NCBI RefSeq assembly: GCF_014645795.1 | Contig: NZ_BMMK01000041.1 | Coordinates: forward strand, 1 to 45,395 | Direction: 5' to 3' | Length of the DNA: 45,395 nucleotides | DNA from: Longimycelium tulufanense | GTDB lineage: Bacteria > Actinomycetota > Actinomycetes > Mycobacteriales > Pseudonocardiaceae | Shown here: one piece after another, positions 6,717 to 14,017 of the stretch | Numbering within the stretch: position 1 is the first letter of the stretch | How the letters are laid out: every line of letters starts with the position of its first letter | Notes under the pieces: generated by a model | Database searches by the model: none | What the model was told of the DNA's origin: nothing | Seen by the model: only the letters and a program-made list of their open reading frames with translations | Position numbers and translations under genes: made by a program

Positions 6717-8465
6717 ATGGCGCGGCGAGCAGGTCTCATCCACGCCCGCAAGACAGCCGGATACACACAGGAGAAGTTCGCAGCAGCACTGGAGGTCGCG
6801 GCCTCCACCGTGGTCCGGTGGGAAAGCGGCAACCACGAGCCGCAGCCCCACCTCCGTCCGAAGATGGCCAAGCTGCTGGGCGTCACTCTGGACGAACTGA
6901 TCGAGCTGCTGTACGGCTCACCAGCAAGTACGGCAGGCAGCCGAGACTCACTTCCCCTGCTTGCCACCGGCAGCATGGACTATGAAACCTGGGAAGAAGA
7001 TCTAGACCGCGTCCTAATGTGCTTGAGCCGTCAGGCTTTTCCTCTGGGAATGAAGTTGGCCAACCGGTGGCTCGCTCAGTGCGACCCGCAATCCTTGGAC
7101 CACCACGGGTTGTACCTCTACGGCCGTTCCCTCGTCCTGCTCGGGCATCTCCGGTCCGACCAGGGAATCCTTCGCGGTCCACGGTCCGCGCAAGCCGACT
7201 ACGGGCGAGCCCTTCAGGTGTTCACCCAACTTCAGAACCAGCGCCGCGTTGCCCAAGTGCAGCTCCTTCTCGCGGTGGTCATCGAGATGTCCGGCCATCT
7301 CTACGACGCAGCCCGCCGGTACCGAATGCTCGCGGACGATCCGCGGTTAAGCCCTCGCGACCGGGCGCGAGCCCAGCTCTGGGTCGGTACCGCCTTGAGC
7401 AAAGCTGGCGCGAACGACGAGGCCGTGCCAATGATGACCTCCGCGCTCGGTAAATTCGTCCGCCTGGATGAAGCCGAGGACTGGTCCCTGGCACACCAGA
7501 AGCTAGCCTTGGCGCACCGGGGTCTCGGCGATCTCACCCGAGCCACCCAATACATGGACGTCGCCTTGGACCACCCCTGCGGCGACTCGCCGATGCAGCA
7601 GGTCCGACGAGACACCGCTCACGCGCACCTATTGCTCAGCGACCCTGCAACCCGTGATGAAGGGTTCACGACTCTGGAACGTTCGCTCCAGTTGGCGGAG
7701 CAGCATGGCCTCATGCACCAGGCCGCAAGCATCATCAGCATCAGGCAGTCCGCCGAACAGGAAGACCAACGCCGAGGAACAAGGAGCATCTTCGTGGCAC
7801 CCAGCGTGGACAACGTCGTCACCGACGCCCACCGCCGTGACGCTGAACTCATCTGGTCCTACCACCAAGTGGGGCACGAGCTGCGTCCCTGCTCTGCGGC
7901 CATCGCCCTGGGCTGCTACGACCTCGGCGTTGCCGCGCACGCCGCCAGGCTCTACCACGAGGGCATGTTCCCCGTGGTGGTGTTCACTGGCGCGAACAGC
8001 GTGGTCAGCGCCAACCGTTTCCCGCAAGGAGAAGCCTCCGCGTTCAAGGAGCGGGCGCTGGAGCTGGGTGTGCCGGAGGCCGCGATCTTCACCGAACCGA
8101 GCGCTACCAACACCGGCCAGAACATTGAGCTGTCCCGGAAGGTGCTCCAAGAGGCCGGGATCGCGGCCGATTCCGTCATGTTGATCACCATGAGGTACAT
8201 GGAGCGCCGGGCCTACGCCACCTGCGCCAAACGGTGGCCCGAGGTTTCCATCATCTGCGCCTCGGCGCCACTCAGCTACCAGGAGTACGTGGCGACAATC
8301 GGGAACGAAAAGCTAGTGATCGACGATCTCGTTGGAGATCTCCAGCGTATCCTGGAATACCCGAAGATCGGTTACGCCATCCCCCAGGATGTCCCGGTTG
8401 GCGTGCAGGCCGCCTACGAACGGTTGGTGCACGCCGGGTTCGATTCCCGCCTCCTCACATCGTAA
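6717..8465 (+). CDS. XRE-HTH / TPR / YdcF (DUF218) fusion protein
   Basis: A 582-aa three-part protein. Residues about 3-65 are an XRE helix-turn-helix (TQEKFAAALEVAASTVVRW, a classic Cro/C1 signature). Residues about 85-360 are a helical TPR-type region with repeated small-large patterns (LYLYGRSLVLLG, AQLWVGTALSKAGAND, LAHQKLALAHRGLGD). Residues about 365-575 form a YdcF/DUF218 domain: AIALGCYDLGVAAHAARLY, VVVFTGANS, then FKERALELGVPEAAIF, EPSATNTGQN and MLITMRYMERRA. DUF218 is a Rossmann-like fold in YdcF and the SanA/ElyC envelope proteins. ATG 6717 is chosen because GGGGAGG is 9 nt upstream. It likely autoregulates the divergent arms and may sense or process a small molecule; the fusion makes it an unusual one-protein sensor. 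Confidence 0.85.
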   Translation: MARRAGLIHARKTAGYTQEKFAAALEVAASTVVRWESGNHEPQPHLRPKMAKLLGVTLDELIELLYGSPASTAGSRDSLPLLATGSMDYETWEEDLDRVLMCLSRQAFPLGMKLANRWLAQCDPQSLDHHGLYLYGRSLVLLGHLRSDQGILRGPRSAQADYGRALQVFTQLQNQRRVAQVQLLLAVVIEMSGHLYDAARRYRMLADDPRLSPRDRARAQLWVGTALSKAGANDEAVPMMTSALGKFVRLDEAEDWSLAHQKLALAHRGLGDLTRATQYMDVALDHPCGDSPMQQVRRDTAHAHLLLSDPATRDEGFTTLERSLQLAEQHGLMHQAASIISIRQSAEQEDQRRGTRSIFVAPSVDNVVTDAHRRDAELIWSYHQVGHELRPCSAAIALGCYDLGVAAHAARLYHEGMFPVVVFTGANSVVSANRFPQGEASAFKERALELGVPEAAIFTEPSATNTGQNIELSRKVLQEAGIAADSVMLITMRYMERRAYATCAKRWPEVSIICASAPLSYQEYVATIGNEKLVIDDLVGDLQRILEYPKIGYAIPQDVPVGVQAAYERLVHAGFDSRLLTS

Positions 8466-8475
8466 AGGAACCTCC

Positions 8476-9312
8476 GTGGGCGGCACGGTCGCAATCCATC
8501 AGCCCAACGTGTTCCCCCGATTATCGACTCTGGCCAAGCTGTACGCGGCCGACCGGTGGATCGTTCTCGACGACGTGCAGTTCGCACGGCGGGACTACCA
8601 GCACCGTGCCCGGCTGGCGATGCTGGACGACCCACACCGGCAGCAGTGGCTGTCGGTGGCCACGCACCTGCCTCGTGGTCGCTCAACGTTGATCCGCGAC
8701 GCCCAACTTGCCGAACCGGTACAGTGCCGGCGCCGTGTGGCGGGTCTCGTCCGGCAGTTCTACGGCCGGAGCCGACGCTGGAAAGCCGTGCAGGACGTCC
8801 TCGCCCCTGTCCTCGAACGCTTCACCACCACAGACCGCACGGCCGACATCGCCGAGGTCTCGGTTCGCGCCCTACTTTCGTCAGTGAGATGGAGCGGGGA
8901 AGTTCTGCACAGCAGTGTTCTCCCCTCCCGTCCAGGCCGGTCGCAACGTCTGGCCAGCCTTGCTGCCGTCACTGGAAGCACGACTTACCTGTGCGGCACT
9001 GGCGGACTCCGCTACCTGGAGACCGAACCTTTCGCTACGCACCGCGTGGCGGTGATGCCCTTCCACCTGCCCGACGCCTCGTCCGCCAGTGTGTGGCGGT
9101 TCGCGCGCGAGGTCAGCGCGCTATGGGCGCTAGCACTCCTCGGCCCAGAAGAGCTCGCCGCGGAACTCGGCCGACTCCGAGCATCCCACGAGCCGGCCAC
9201 ATGCCCGGGTGTGATCGCAAAGCGGGACAGCCTCGCGGACCCGATATGGGGGTCCAACCCGGTAAGGGGATCTTCCCGGTATGAGGGGGTCCCGGAAACG
9301 AGGGGGTCCTGA
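8476..9312 (+). CDS. WbqC-like family protein
   Basis: From GTG 8476, with AAAGGA 6 nt upstream and 10 bp after the previous stop, the frame gives 278 aa. The N-terminus is the WbqC signature: AIHQPN (residues 6-11), then AADRWIVLDDVQFARRDYQ. The middle contains RPGRSQRLASLAAVTGSTTYLCGTGG-type residues typical of the family (Gly-rich turn after TTYLCG). WbqC proteins occur in surface-glycan and amino-sugar loci and their chemistry is poorly known. It is co-transcribed with the XRE-TPR-YdcF gene. The last about 15 residues are encoded by a 17-bp tandem repeat, so the original C-terminus may have been altered there. Confidence 0.8.
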   Translation: MGGTVAIHQPNVFPRLSTLAKLYAADRWIVLDDVQFARRDYQHRARLAMLDDPHRQQWLSVATHLPRGRSTLIRDAQLAEPVQCRRRVAGLVRQFYGRSRRWKAVQDVLAPVLERFTTTDRTADIAEVSVRALLSSVRWSGEVLHSSVLPSRPGRSQRLASLAAVTGSTTYLCGTGGLRYLETEPFATHRVAVMPFHLPDASSASVWRFAREVSALWALALLGPEELAAELGRLRASHEPATCPGVIAKRDSLADPIWGSNPVRGSSRYEGVPETRGS

Positions 9313-9333
9313 AAACCAGGGGGTTCTGAAAAT
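9283..9333 (+). repeat. three tandem 17-bp repeats over the end of the WbqC gene
   Basis: Three direct copies lie back to back at 9283-9299, 9300-9316 and 9317-9333. The first reads GAGGGGGTCCCGGAAAC; the others differ at one to four positions. The array covers the stop codon of the WbqC-like gene (9310-9312) and marks the change from the bacterial island to the gene-poor boundary. It could be the remnant of a recombination or insertion junction. Confidence 0.7.
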
Positions 9334-9962
9334 GGCTGGTCTCGGTGTCGCCGAGGATGGGCGGCGCGAGGTTCAGGAAGCCGGCGGCGAGTCGCCGCTT
9401 TGTAGGGTCTCTACAGATTGTCACTTCATCGGTGACGCGGACCATGTTTTCGAGGTGTCGGGGCACCGGTGCAATGACAGAGTGATGGTCTTGAGTTTGT
9501 AGTTGGTTCCCCTACCTACATAGTAAGGACAGTAATCCAAAACCAGGTCCCAAGACCGTCACTTCGTCACCCGTCCTGGGTCGTGGCCGTCTCGCCGTCG
9601 ACCGTCTCTGGGTCCTGCTGGCATCCGTCAACCTGCCCGCGCCGCGCCTTCCACGGAGTACGTTCACCTTCTTGCCCCGGCCTTACTCCTACAAGCCTGC
9701 CCACCATCCTGACCCCGCCCCTCGCCAACAGCGCCACGCCCTCGCCCCCGCACCTTGCCTCCGCCGGACCGACGGTCGGTGCCGCTTCCGCTGATCCGCC
9801 CCGCACTGTTGACGGAGCTTTCGTCGCAATTTGTTTTTCAACGATCCCGCACGCTACCACTCACGCGCATATGTAGGGGATTCGGTGAAGCCTCCCGCGT
9901 GCGCGCGCGGGGCTGACGAAAGGTTTTTGACTCTGGAAAGGATGTCACCTCAGCCCTCATGA

Positions 9963-9983
9963 TTGCGAAACGCAACCTATATA
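9963..9983 (+). promoter_or_regulatory. possible early promoter -10 with adjacent dyad
   Basis: TTGCG-AAA-CGCAA (9963-9975) is a perfect 5-bp dyad directly followed by TATATA (9978-9983), an AT-rich -10-like hexamer in otherwise G+C-rich DNA. It faces the early phage genes starting at 10260. No well-placed -35 was found, so a regulated promoter is only a suggestion. Confidence 0.3.
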
Positions 9984-10072
9984 CATCTGGGCATGAGTAC
10001 ACGGTGAACCTGGACATTTCTGGCGGGTTTGGTCGGTTGCGCTGTTTCCGGGGCGCGGCCTAACGTTTGCCG

Positions 10073-10092
10073 CGTCGCTGATCGCAGCGACG
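10073..10092 (+). other. perfect 8-bp stem hairpin upstream of the early genes
   Basis: CGTCGCTG (10073-10080) pairs with CAGCGACG (10085-10092) around an ATCG tetraloop. It is followed by AAACCGCGG rather than a T-tract, so a terminator is unlikely. It lies in the 5' leader of the early gene cluster and could be an RNA structure or a protein binding dyad. Confidence 0.4.
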
Positions 10093-10259
10093 AAACCGCG
10101 GAACGGGCGAACGTCCCGATGATGAACGTAGGCGGGTACTCGTTCTGAACGGCTGATAAATCCCGCGTCCTGGGATCGTCTACTGAATTCCTTTCCCCAC
10201 TCGGCGTCTTCCGAACCCATGTTCGAAAGTAGGTCGAGGGCACCCACCGGAGGGTCTAC

Positions 10260-10907
10260 ATGGTTGACATAGCACGCTTTGACAAGTATTGCGGTCCGCT
10301 GGTCGACGCTGACGAGCTGGCGGAGGAATGGTACGACGCGTTGACCTTGCTTGCCGAGCGTCCCACGCGGGACCGCGATCCGGAAGCACGCGCGGAAGGT
10401 CTCGCCGGTGTCCTGTCCGCGGAGTGGCGCCACTGGTCCCATGCGGAGTGTCTGACGCGCCTTGACGGGTGGGAAACCGCCGTTGACGACTACGTGAGTG
10501 ACACGGTGCGGGTCGACATTGTTGCTGTCGCCAAGCGGGTCACGGTTGAGACCGGTTGGAAGTGGCGTCGGTTGCGCACGGCGTTGCCCGGTGTGTATGC
10601 GGTGATCTCGGTGGGTCAGTACGCATCCCGTACTCGCGGGATCGTGTGGCTGTCCAATGATCCAGACCACGCCGAAGGTTTCCGGGAGCACGCGTTTTAC
10701 CGGTGCCTCGATACGGCGGACGTGTCGTGCGCTGCCGTCGGGTGCGCGTCGTGCGACTGGGAACACGACACCGGCGAGAGCGGATCGTTTGACTGGGCGA
10801 CCTTGACCCGTGACGAGTGTCTGGACGGGTGGCCGTGCGGCGACTCAATAGACGTACCGCACTGTCCGGAGTGCGGTTCTACCCGAATCGGGTTCACCGT
10901 CTACTGA
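10260..10907 (+). CDS. hypothetical early phage protein with C-terminal zinc ribbon
   Basis: The 215-aa product starts at ATG 10260 with GGAGG 8 nt upstream. Residues 1-140 are mixed alpha/beta without a known motif. The C-terminal third is Cys-rich: CAAVGCASCDWEHD and later CPECGSTR form at least one treble-clef or zinc-ribbon-like site. The family is unknown to me. It is the first gene of a run of small, same-direction genes that includes the antirestriction gene ardA, which suggests early expression after infection. Confidence 0.6.
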   Translation: MVDIARFDKYCGPLVDADELAEEWYDALTLLAERPTRDRDPEARAEGLAGVLSAEWRHWSHAECLTRLDGWETAVDDYVSDTVRVDIVAVAKRVTVETGWKWRRLRTALPGVYAVISVGQYASRTRGIVWLSNDPDHAEGFREHAFYRCLDTADVSCAAVGCASCDWEHDTGESGSFDWATLTRDECLDGWPCGDSIDVPHCPECGSTRIGFTVY

Positions 10908-10919
10908 GAGGAAAGCCGA

Positions 10920-11219
10920 GTGAGCGAGATAATTTGCACCGACTACGCCGTGACCTTGCAGCACGACAACGGCCTTATCACGATTACCACCGCTGCGACC
11001 AGTCGGGATATTGCCGTTCACATGATTCTCGCCTTCGAACGCGCGCCTAGGGCTGCGGTTGTTCGGGTTCAGCGTCGGCCGATCTGTGACTATTGCGACG
11101 TAATGGCTATGCGCATCGGTGACGGTGTGCCCTTGTGCGTGTTGCACGCCCGGGAGCACTACGCCCGTTGGCGACAGGACACGCGCAAGCTCGGCATTCG
11201 AAGCTTCGAAGAGGCGTAA
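10920..11219 (+). CDS. hypothetical early phage protein, 99 aa
   Basis: Starts at GTG 10920, 12 bp after the previous stop, with GAGAGGAAAG upstream. The N-terminal half is beta-rich with many Thr/Ile (GLITITTAATS). The C-terminal half has CDYC and, 16 residues later, CVLHAREHY, a pattern that could bind zinc (C-x2-C ... C-x2-H). No known domain was recognised. It is part of the early run of small genes before ardA. Confidence 0.55.
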   Translation: MSEIICTDYAVTLQHDNGLITITTAATSRDIAVHMILAFERAPRAAVVRVQRRPICDYCDVMAMRIGDGVPLCVLHAREHYARWRQDTRKLGIRSFEEA

Positions 11220-11337
11220 CCGCGTTACATCCGGGCCGTGATGGTCAGCCCCGGTCGACTGGGTCGGCCGGTTGCCCGGGGCTGGCCACCCTGGCCAGGG
11301 GTGTCCACTTTTCGTACTTGGTGATCTGGGAGAATTA

Positions 11338-11886
11338 ATGGATACTCCCCAAATCTATGTCGCTTCGCTCGCCGATTACACGAACGGCTATTTGCACGGC
11401 GAGTGGATCGACGCTGACCAGGACGTAGACAGCATCCGATCGGATATCGAGAGGATGTTGAAGGCTTCCCGGTTCCGGGACGCAGAGGAGTATGCCATTC
11501 ACGACGACGACGGCTTCTATGGCCTGTCGCTGGACGAATGGGAGAGCCTCGACCACGTCAGCGCGATCGCTCAGGGTATCGCCCGACATGGTGCCGCGTT
11601 CGCCGCATACGTGCATGTGTTGTCCGACAACGCGGGTGGTGTGTCCCGTATCGATCTCGACGACTTGAGCAAGTTCGAGGATCGGGCACGTGGCGAGTGG
11701 AACAGTTTTAGAGACTACGCGGAAGACCTCGCGCGAGAGTTTGGGTACTTCGAGGTCTTGGACAAACTGACTGATGTAACCAACTACTTCACCTTTGATG
11801 TTGACGCATTCGCTCGCGATTTGGAGATGGACACGCACTCCTGCGAGATCGCCGGCCGCGTGTACGTGTTCAATCTAAACGGCTGA
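11338..11886 (+). CDS. ardA: ArdA-like antirestriction protein
   Basis: The 182-aa protein has the ArdA hallmarks: the opening IYVASLADYTNGYLHGEWID, the pattern EEYAIHDDDGFYGLSLDEWES, then VSAIAQGIARHG and AFAAYVHV, and the acidic C-terminal block with FRDYAEDLAREFGYFE. ArdA proteins are elongated acidic dimers that mimic DNA and inhibit type I restriction enzymes; the strong Asp/Glu excess here agrees. ATG 11338 is chosen because the homology starts there and GGGAG lies about 6 nt upstream. As an early phage gene it would protect incoming DNA from host restriction. Inhibition of a particular host enzyme is inferred from the family. Confidence 0.9.
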   Translation: MDTPQIYVASLADYTNGYLHGEWIDADQDVDSIRSDIERMLKASRFRDAEEYAIHDDDGFYGLSLDEWESLDHVSAIAQGIARHGAAFAAYVHVLSDNAGGVSRIDLDDLSKFEDRARGEWNSFRDYAEDLAREFGYFEVLDKLTDVTNYFTFDVDAFARDLEMDTHSCEIAGRVYVFNLNG

Positions 11887-11894
11887 GGGGAACC

Positions 11895-12086
11895 ATGTAC
11901 GTTCTTCCTGACTTTGGGGAGCAGTTGACCGTGTGGTGGTACGACGAATCCGGAGAGCATTGGATCACGGGCGCCGTGACCGTGGTGTGCCGCGATGCGG
12001 CCGACACTGCCAAGGCAACCGCTGTCCAACTCTCCCGCGTTGATCGCCGGAAACCGCGCGAGTGGAACCGGAGCGCGACGCGGTGA
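11895..12086 (+). CDS. small hypothetical phage protein, 63 aa
   Basis: Follows ardA by 8 bp, with GAGGGGA before ATG 11895. The short protein has a beta-rich, aromatic first half (LTVWWYDESGEHWITGAVTV) and a basic C-terminus (RVDRRKPREW). No family was recognised. It overlaps the next gene by a GTGA, so both are likely made from one ardA-containing transcript. Confidence 0.55.
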   Translation: MYVLPDFGEQLTVWWYDESGEHWITGAVTVVCRDAADTAKATAVQLSRVDRRKPREWNRSATR

Positions 12087-12298
12087 GGTTCCTAGCCTGG
12101 GAATGGTCCGGCCACAACGGCGAGCGGTACCAAGCGGTTTATCTGTTCGGTGAGTTGGTCCACATCTACATGACGGTCACGGGCGGAACGTGGCTGAAGT
12201 GGGATCAGGTCGAGGTCACGCGCGGCGGGAACGTCGCGGACGCGGTAAAGCGGTACGCCACAGAACATGGCTGCGGTGACGTGAGGGGAGCAAACTAG
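12083..12298 (+). CDS. small hypothetical phage protein, 71 aa
   Basis: The start is set at GTG 12083, which overlaps the stop of the previous gene (GTGA). The protein begins VRFLAWEWSGHNGERYQAVY and looks like a small beta-sheet fold with many aromatic residues, followed by a helix (NVADAVKRYATEHG). No recognisable domain. The stop TAG shares its last base with the GTG of the following gene. Confidence 0.5.
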   Translation: MRFLAWEWSGHNGERYQAVYLFGELVHIYMTVTGGTWLKWDQVEVTRGGNVADAVKRYATEHGCGDVRGAN

Positions 12299-12546
12299 TG
12301 CCAGGATTCAAGGTCGAGTTTCGGACCGTGTCCGGTCCGCTTGCGGTAGACCACCCTGATTTCGACTCCTTGGAGAGTGCGTTCACCTGGGTGCGGTCCC
12401 AGCTTCCGCATCTGCCAGCGGAGGTCTACGCCGCACACATCAAGTGGGATGGTCAGCTCAACGATTGGTTGGCGACGGTCTACCGCAACGGTGACACGCT
12501 CACGATGGCTGACGTCGTAGCGAAGATCCTCCGCGACCCGCGGTAG
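12298..12546 (+). CDS. small hypothetical phage protein, 82 aa
   Basis: Begins at GTG 12298 in a TAGTG overlap with the preceding stop. It looks like a compact alpha/beta protein (FKVEFRTVSGPLAV, then SAFTWVRSQLPHLPAEV, then LATVYRNGDTLTMADVVAKI). Family unknown. It is the last gene of the early block and is followed by a strong terminator, which defines the 3' end of that transcript. Confidence 0.55.
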   Translation: MPGFKVEFRTVSGPLAVDHPDFDSLESAFTWVRSQLPHLPAEVYAAHIKWDGQLNDWLATVYRNGDTLTMADVVAKILRDPR

Positions 12547-12585
12547 GACCCAGCGACCCACAACGGAACAGCACGATCCGAGACC

Positions 12586-12613
12586 GACCCCCGGGCAAGC
12601 GCGCCCGGGGGTC
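12586..12613 (+). terminator. rho-independent terminator after the ardA block
   Basis: GACCCCCGGGC (12586-12596) and GCCCGGGGGTC (12603-12613) form a perfect 11-bp G+C stem with a 6-nt loop, followed by TTCTCGTCT. It ends the early transcript 40 bp after the last small gene. Confidence 0.85.
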
Positions 12614-12745
12614 TTCTCGTCTACCCGGATCGTTAGCAAGGCTCACGATTCCCCACCCTCCCCCATATCTCAGGTGAGAGCGGAAGACGCCCCGACTCGG
12701 CCGCTACGGCGCCGCGCTACGAAACAGCATCCCCAGGGAGGGTAG

Positions 12746-13177
12746 GTGGGTGTTGCTCGGCCCTGCCTGGGCTGTCAGCGGCCGACCCGTGTCGGGAGCC
12801 GTTGCCCCTCCTGCGCTCCCGCTATTGACCGGCCTCGCTACCGGCGGGCCGCTGCTGTTCGAGCGGATACCCCGGGCGACGGTGCCCGGGATTGCCTCCG
12901 GCGCGCACTCAATCGGGCAGGGACCGGGGTGTGCGCCCTATGCGGTAACGGGTTCTCCGCGACGGCCCTGGACGTCGACCACATCCGGCCATTAGCGGAC
13001 GGCGGGACCGACACGGCCGACAACGTCCGCGCGTTGTGCCGCTCGTGTCATCGCGCGGTGACGACGGCCCAGGCTCGCGCACGGGCCGAGCGACGCCGTG
13101 CCAAGCGTGCCCGCCAGGGACGCGGCACGCTCCCCGGACGCACCGACGCGCACCGTTCCCGCTGGTCAGCGACGTGA
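12746..13177 (+). CDS. HNH endonuclease beside the terminase genes
   Basis: The 143-aa protein has two parts: an N-terminal zinc-binding element (CLGCQRPTRVGSRCPSC) and a C-terminal HNH domain with CALCGNG, LDVDHIRPLADGG, NVRALCRSCH; the His in VDH, Asn in DNVRAL and His in CH are the HNH residues. The tail is strongly basic. HNH proteins encoded next to terminase are known to assist cleavage of phage DNA during packaging in HK97-like phages. GTG 12746 follows AGGGAGGG closely. It is also possible that this is a homing-type nuclease. Confidence 0.85.
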   Translation: MGVARPCLGCQRPTRVGSRCPSCAPAIDRPRYRRAAAVRADTPGDGARDCLRRALNRAGTGVCALCGNGFSATALDVDHIRPLADGGTDTADNVRALCRSCHRAVTTAQARARAERRRAKRARQGRGTLPGRTDAHRSRWSAT

Positions 13178-13567
13178 CGTTCGGCCTTCACACGTTGACC
13201 TCAAGATTGTGATACACGTCACTCTTGGTCACGTTCTGCACATAACACGGCATCGAGATATTGCATATGCACCCATGTGCGGTTGTGAAGTTCGAGCCGG
13301 GTGTCCTCCCTTCCCCGGGCCGCCGCCGGCAGATTCGTGCTGAGTGACGCCGGGTTTTCCGCGAGCCCTGAACATCGAACTTTTTTTTCTGACTCTCGTC
13401 ACCCTGCGGTGACGTTCCGTGATCGCCCGCCGGTTGGCCTCCCGCAGCTTCCTGCCCTCCTCTCCAGGGCGCTGGTCCGGTCGCAGGCCACCGCGCGGGT
13501 CCCCCTGTCTGCCCCGAATCGCTTGGGAGTGCGCCGAGTTGACCTGATCCACCTGAGAGGACCCGCT
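13178..13567. other. intergenic region before the small terminase gene
   Basis: This 390-bp region holds no supported gene. It contains a perfect 10-bp palindrome TGCATATGCA (13262-13271), a run of eight T (13381-13388), which is rare in this DNA, and a hairpin CGTCACC-CTGC-GGTGACG (13397-13414). It probably carries a late promoter for the packaging genes, but I could not fix a -35/-10 pair. Confidence 0.4.
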
Positions 13568-14017
13568 GTGAGCCGAGCCAAGGCCCCAGAGAACCGGCTG
13601 GGACGGCCCCGCACGGCCAAGCAGCGCACCAACCCTCTCCCCGCCGCCTCCACTGGCTCGACGATCATCCCGGAACCGCCCGCCACCCTCGATATCACCG
13701 GGCGCGAGCTGTGGTCAGAGCTGTGGCGGCGGGGGGAGTCCGTCTACACCGCCACCGACGCGCTGACCATCGAGCGCTACTGCTCGCTGGCCGACCGGCG
13801 CGCCCTCTACCTCGCCTTGTTGCGCGAGGAGGGCCACGTGACCACCGGCTCCACCGGCCAGCTCGTGGCCCATCCCGCGGCCAAGCTGCTCGCTGACGTG
13901 GAGTCCCGAATGCTCGCGCTCGAAGACCGGCTCGGCCTCAACCCTGACTCCCGTATCCGGCTTGGCCTCGGTGCGGCCGAGCTGCGTTCTGAATTGGACG
14001 ACTTTCTTTCTCAATGA
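13568..14017 (+). CDS. terminase small subunit, P27-like
   Basis: From GTG 13568, with GAGAGGA about 8 nt upstream, the product is 149 aa. It shows the P27-type layout: a basic Pro-rich N-terminus (RLGRPRTAKQR), then ITGRELWSELW, and a helical middle with ALTIERYCSLADRRALY, followed by HPAAKLLADVESRMLALEDRLGLNP, which is the conserved part of this family (read in two blocks). It recognises phage DNA and recruits the large terminase subunit for packaging. Upstream in-frame codons back to 13301 lack homology and an RBS. Its stop overlaps the next gene's ATG (ATGA). Confidence 0.8.
   Translation: MSRAKAPENRLGRPRTAKQRTNPLPAASTGSTIIPEPPATLDITGRELWSELWRRGESVYTATDALTIERYCSLADRRALYLALLREEGHVTTGSTGQLVAHPAAKLLADVESRMLALEDRLGLNPDSRIRLGLGAAELRSELDDFLSQ

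Larger units (their letters stand above)
9334..10259. other. gene-poor boundary between island and phage genes
   Basis: In about 930 bp I see no convincing gene on either strand. The stretch from about 9555 to 9800 is strikingly C- and T-rich on the plus strand. Local dyads are present: GTCACTTCATCGGTGAC near 9420-9436, TTTGTAGGGTCTCTACAG near 9399-9416, and the elements at 9963-9983 and 10073-10092 listed separately. The position between host-type genes and phage early genes makes it the likely left junction or left control region of the phage. No tRNA gene was recognised. An open frame on the minus strand (9113-9466) exists but has no support as a gene. Confidence 0.5.

Noticed and set aside
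9113-9466. Minus-strand frame of 117 codons at the island/phage junction
   Set aside because: It overlaps the WbqC-like gene, has no RBS and no recognised motif; the first 50 residues look protein-like but this is not enough.
9957-10766. Long minus-strand frame of 269 codons
   Set aside because: It mostly mirrors the 10260-10907 gene and contains no motif; the plus-strand gene has a proper RBS and zinc-binding cysteines.
13379-13414. T-run and nearby hairpin as a terminator on the plus strand
   Set aside because: The T-run precedes the hairpin on the plus strand, and no gene ends nearby on the minus strand.
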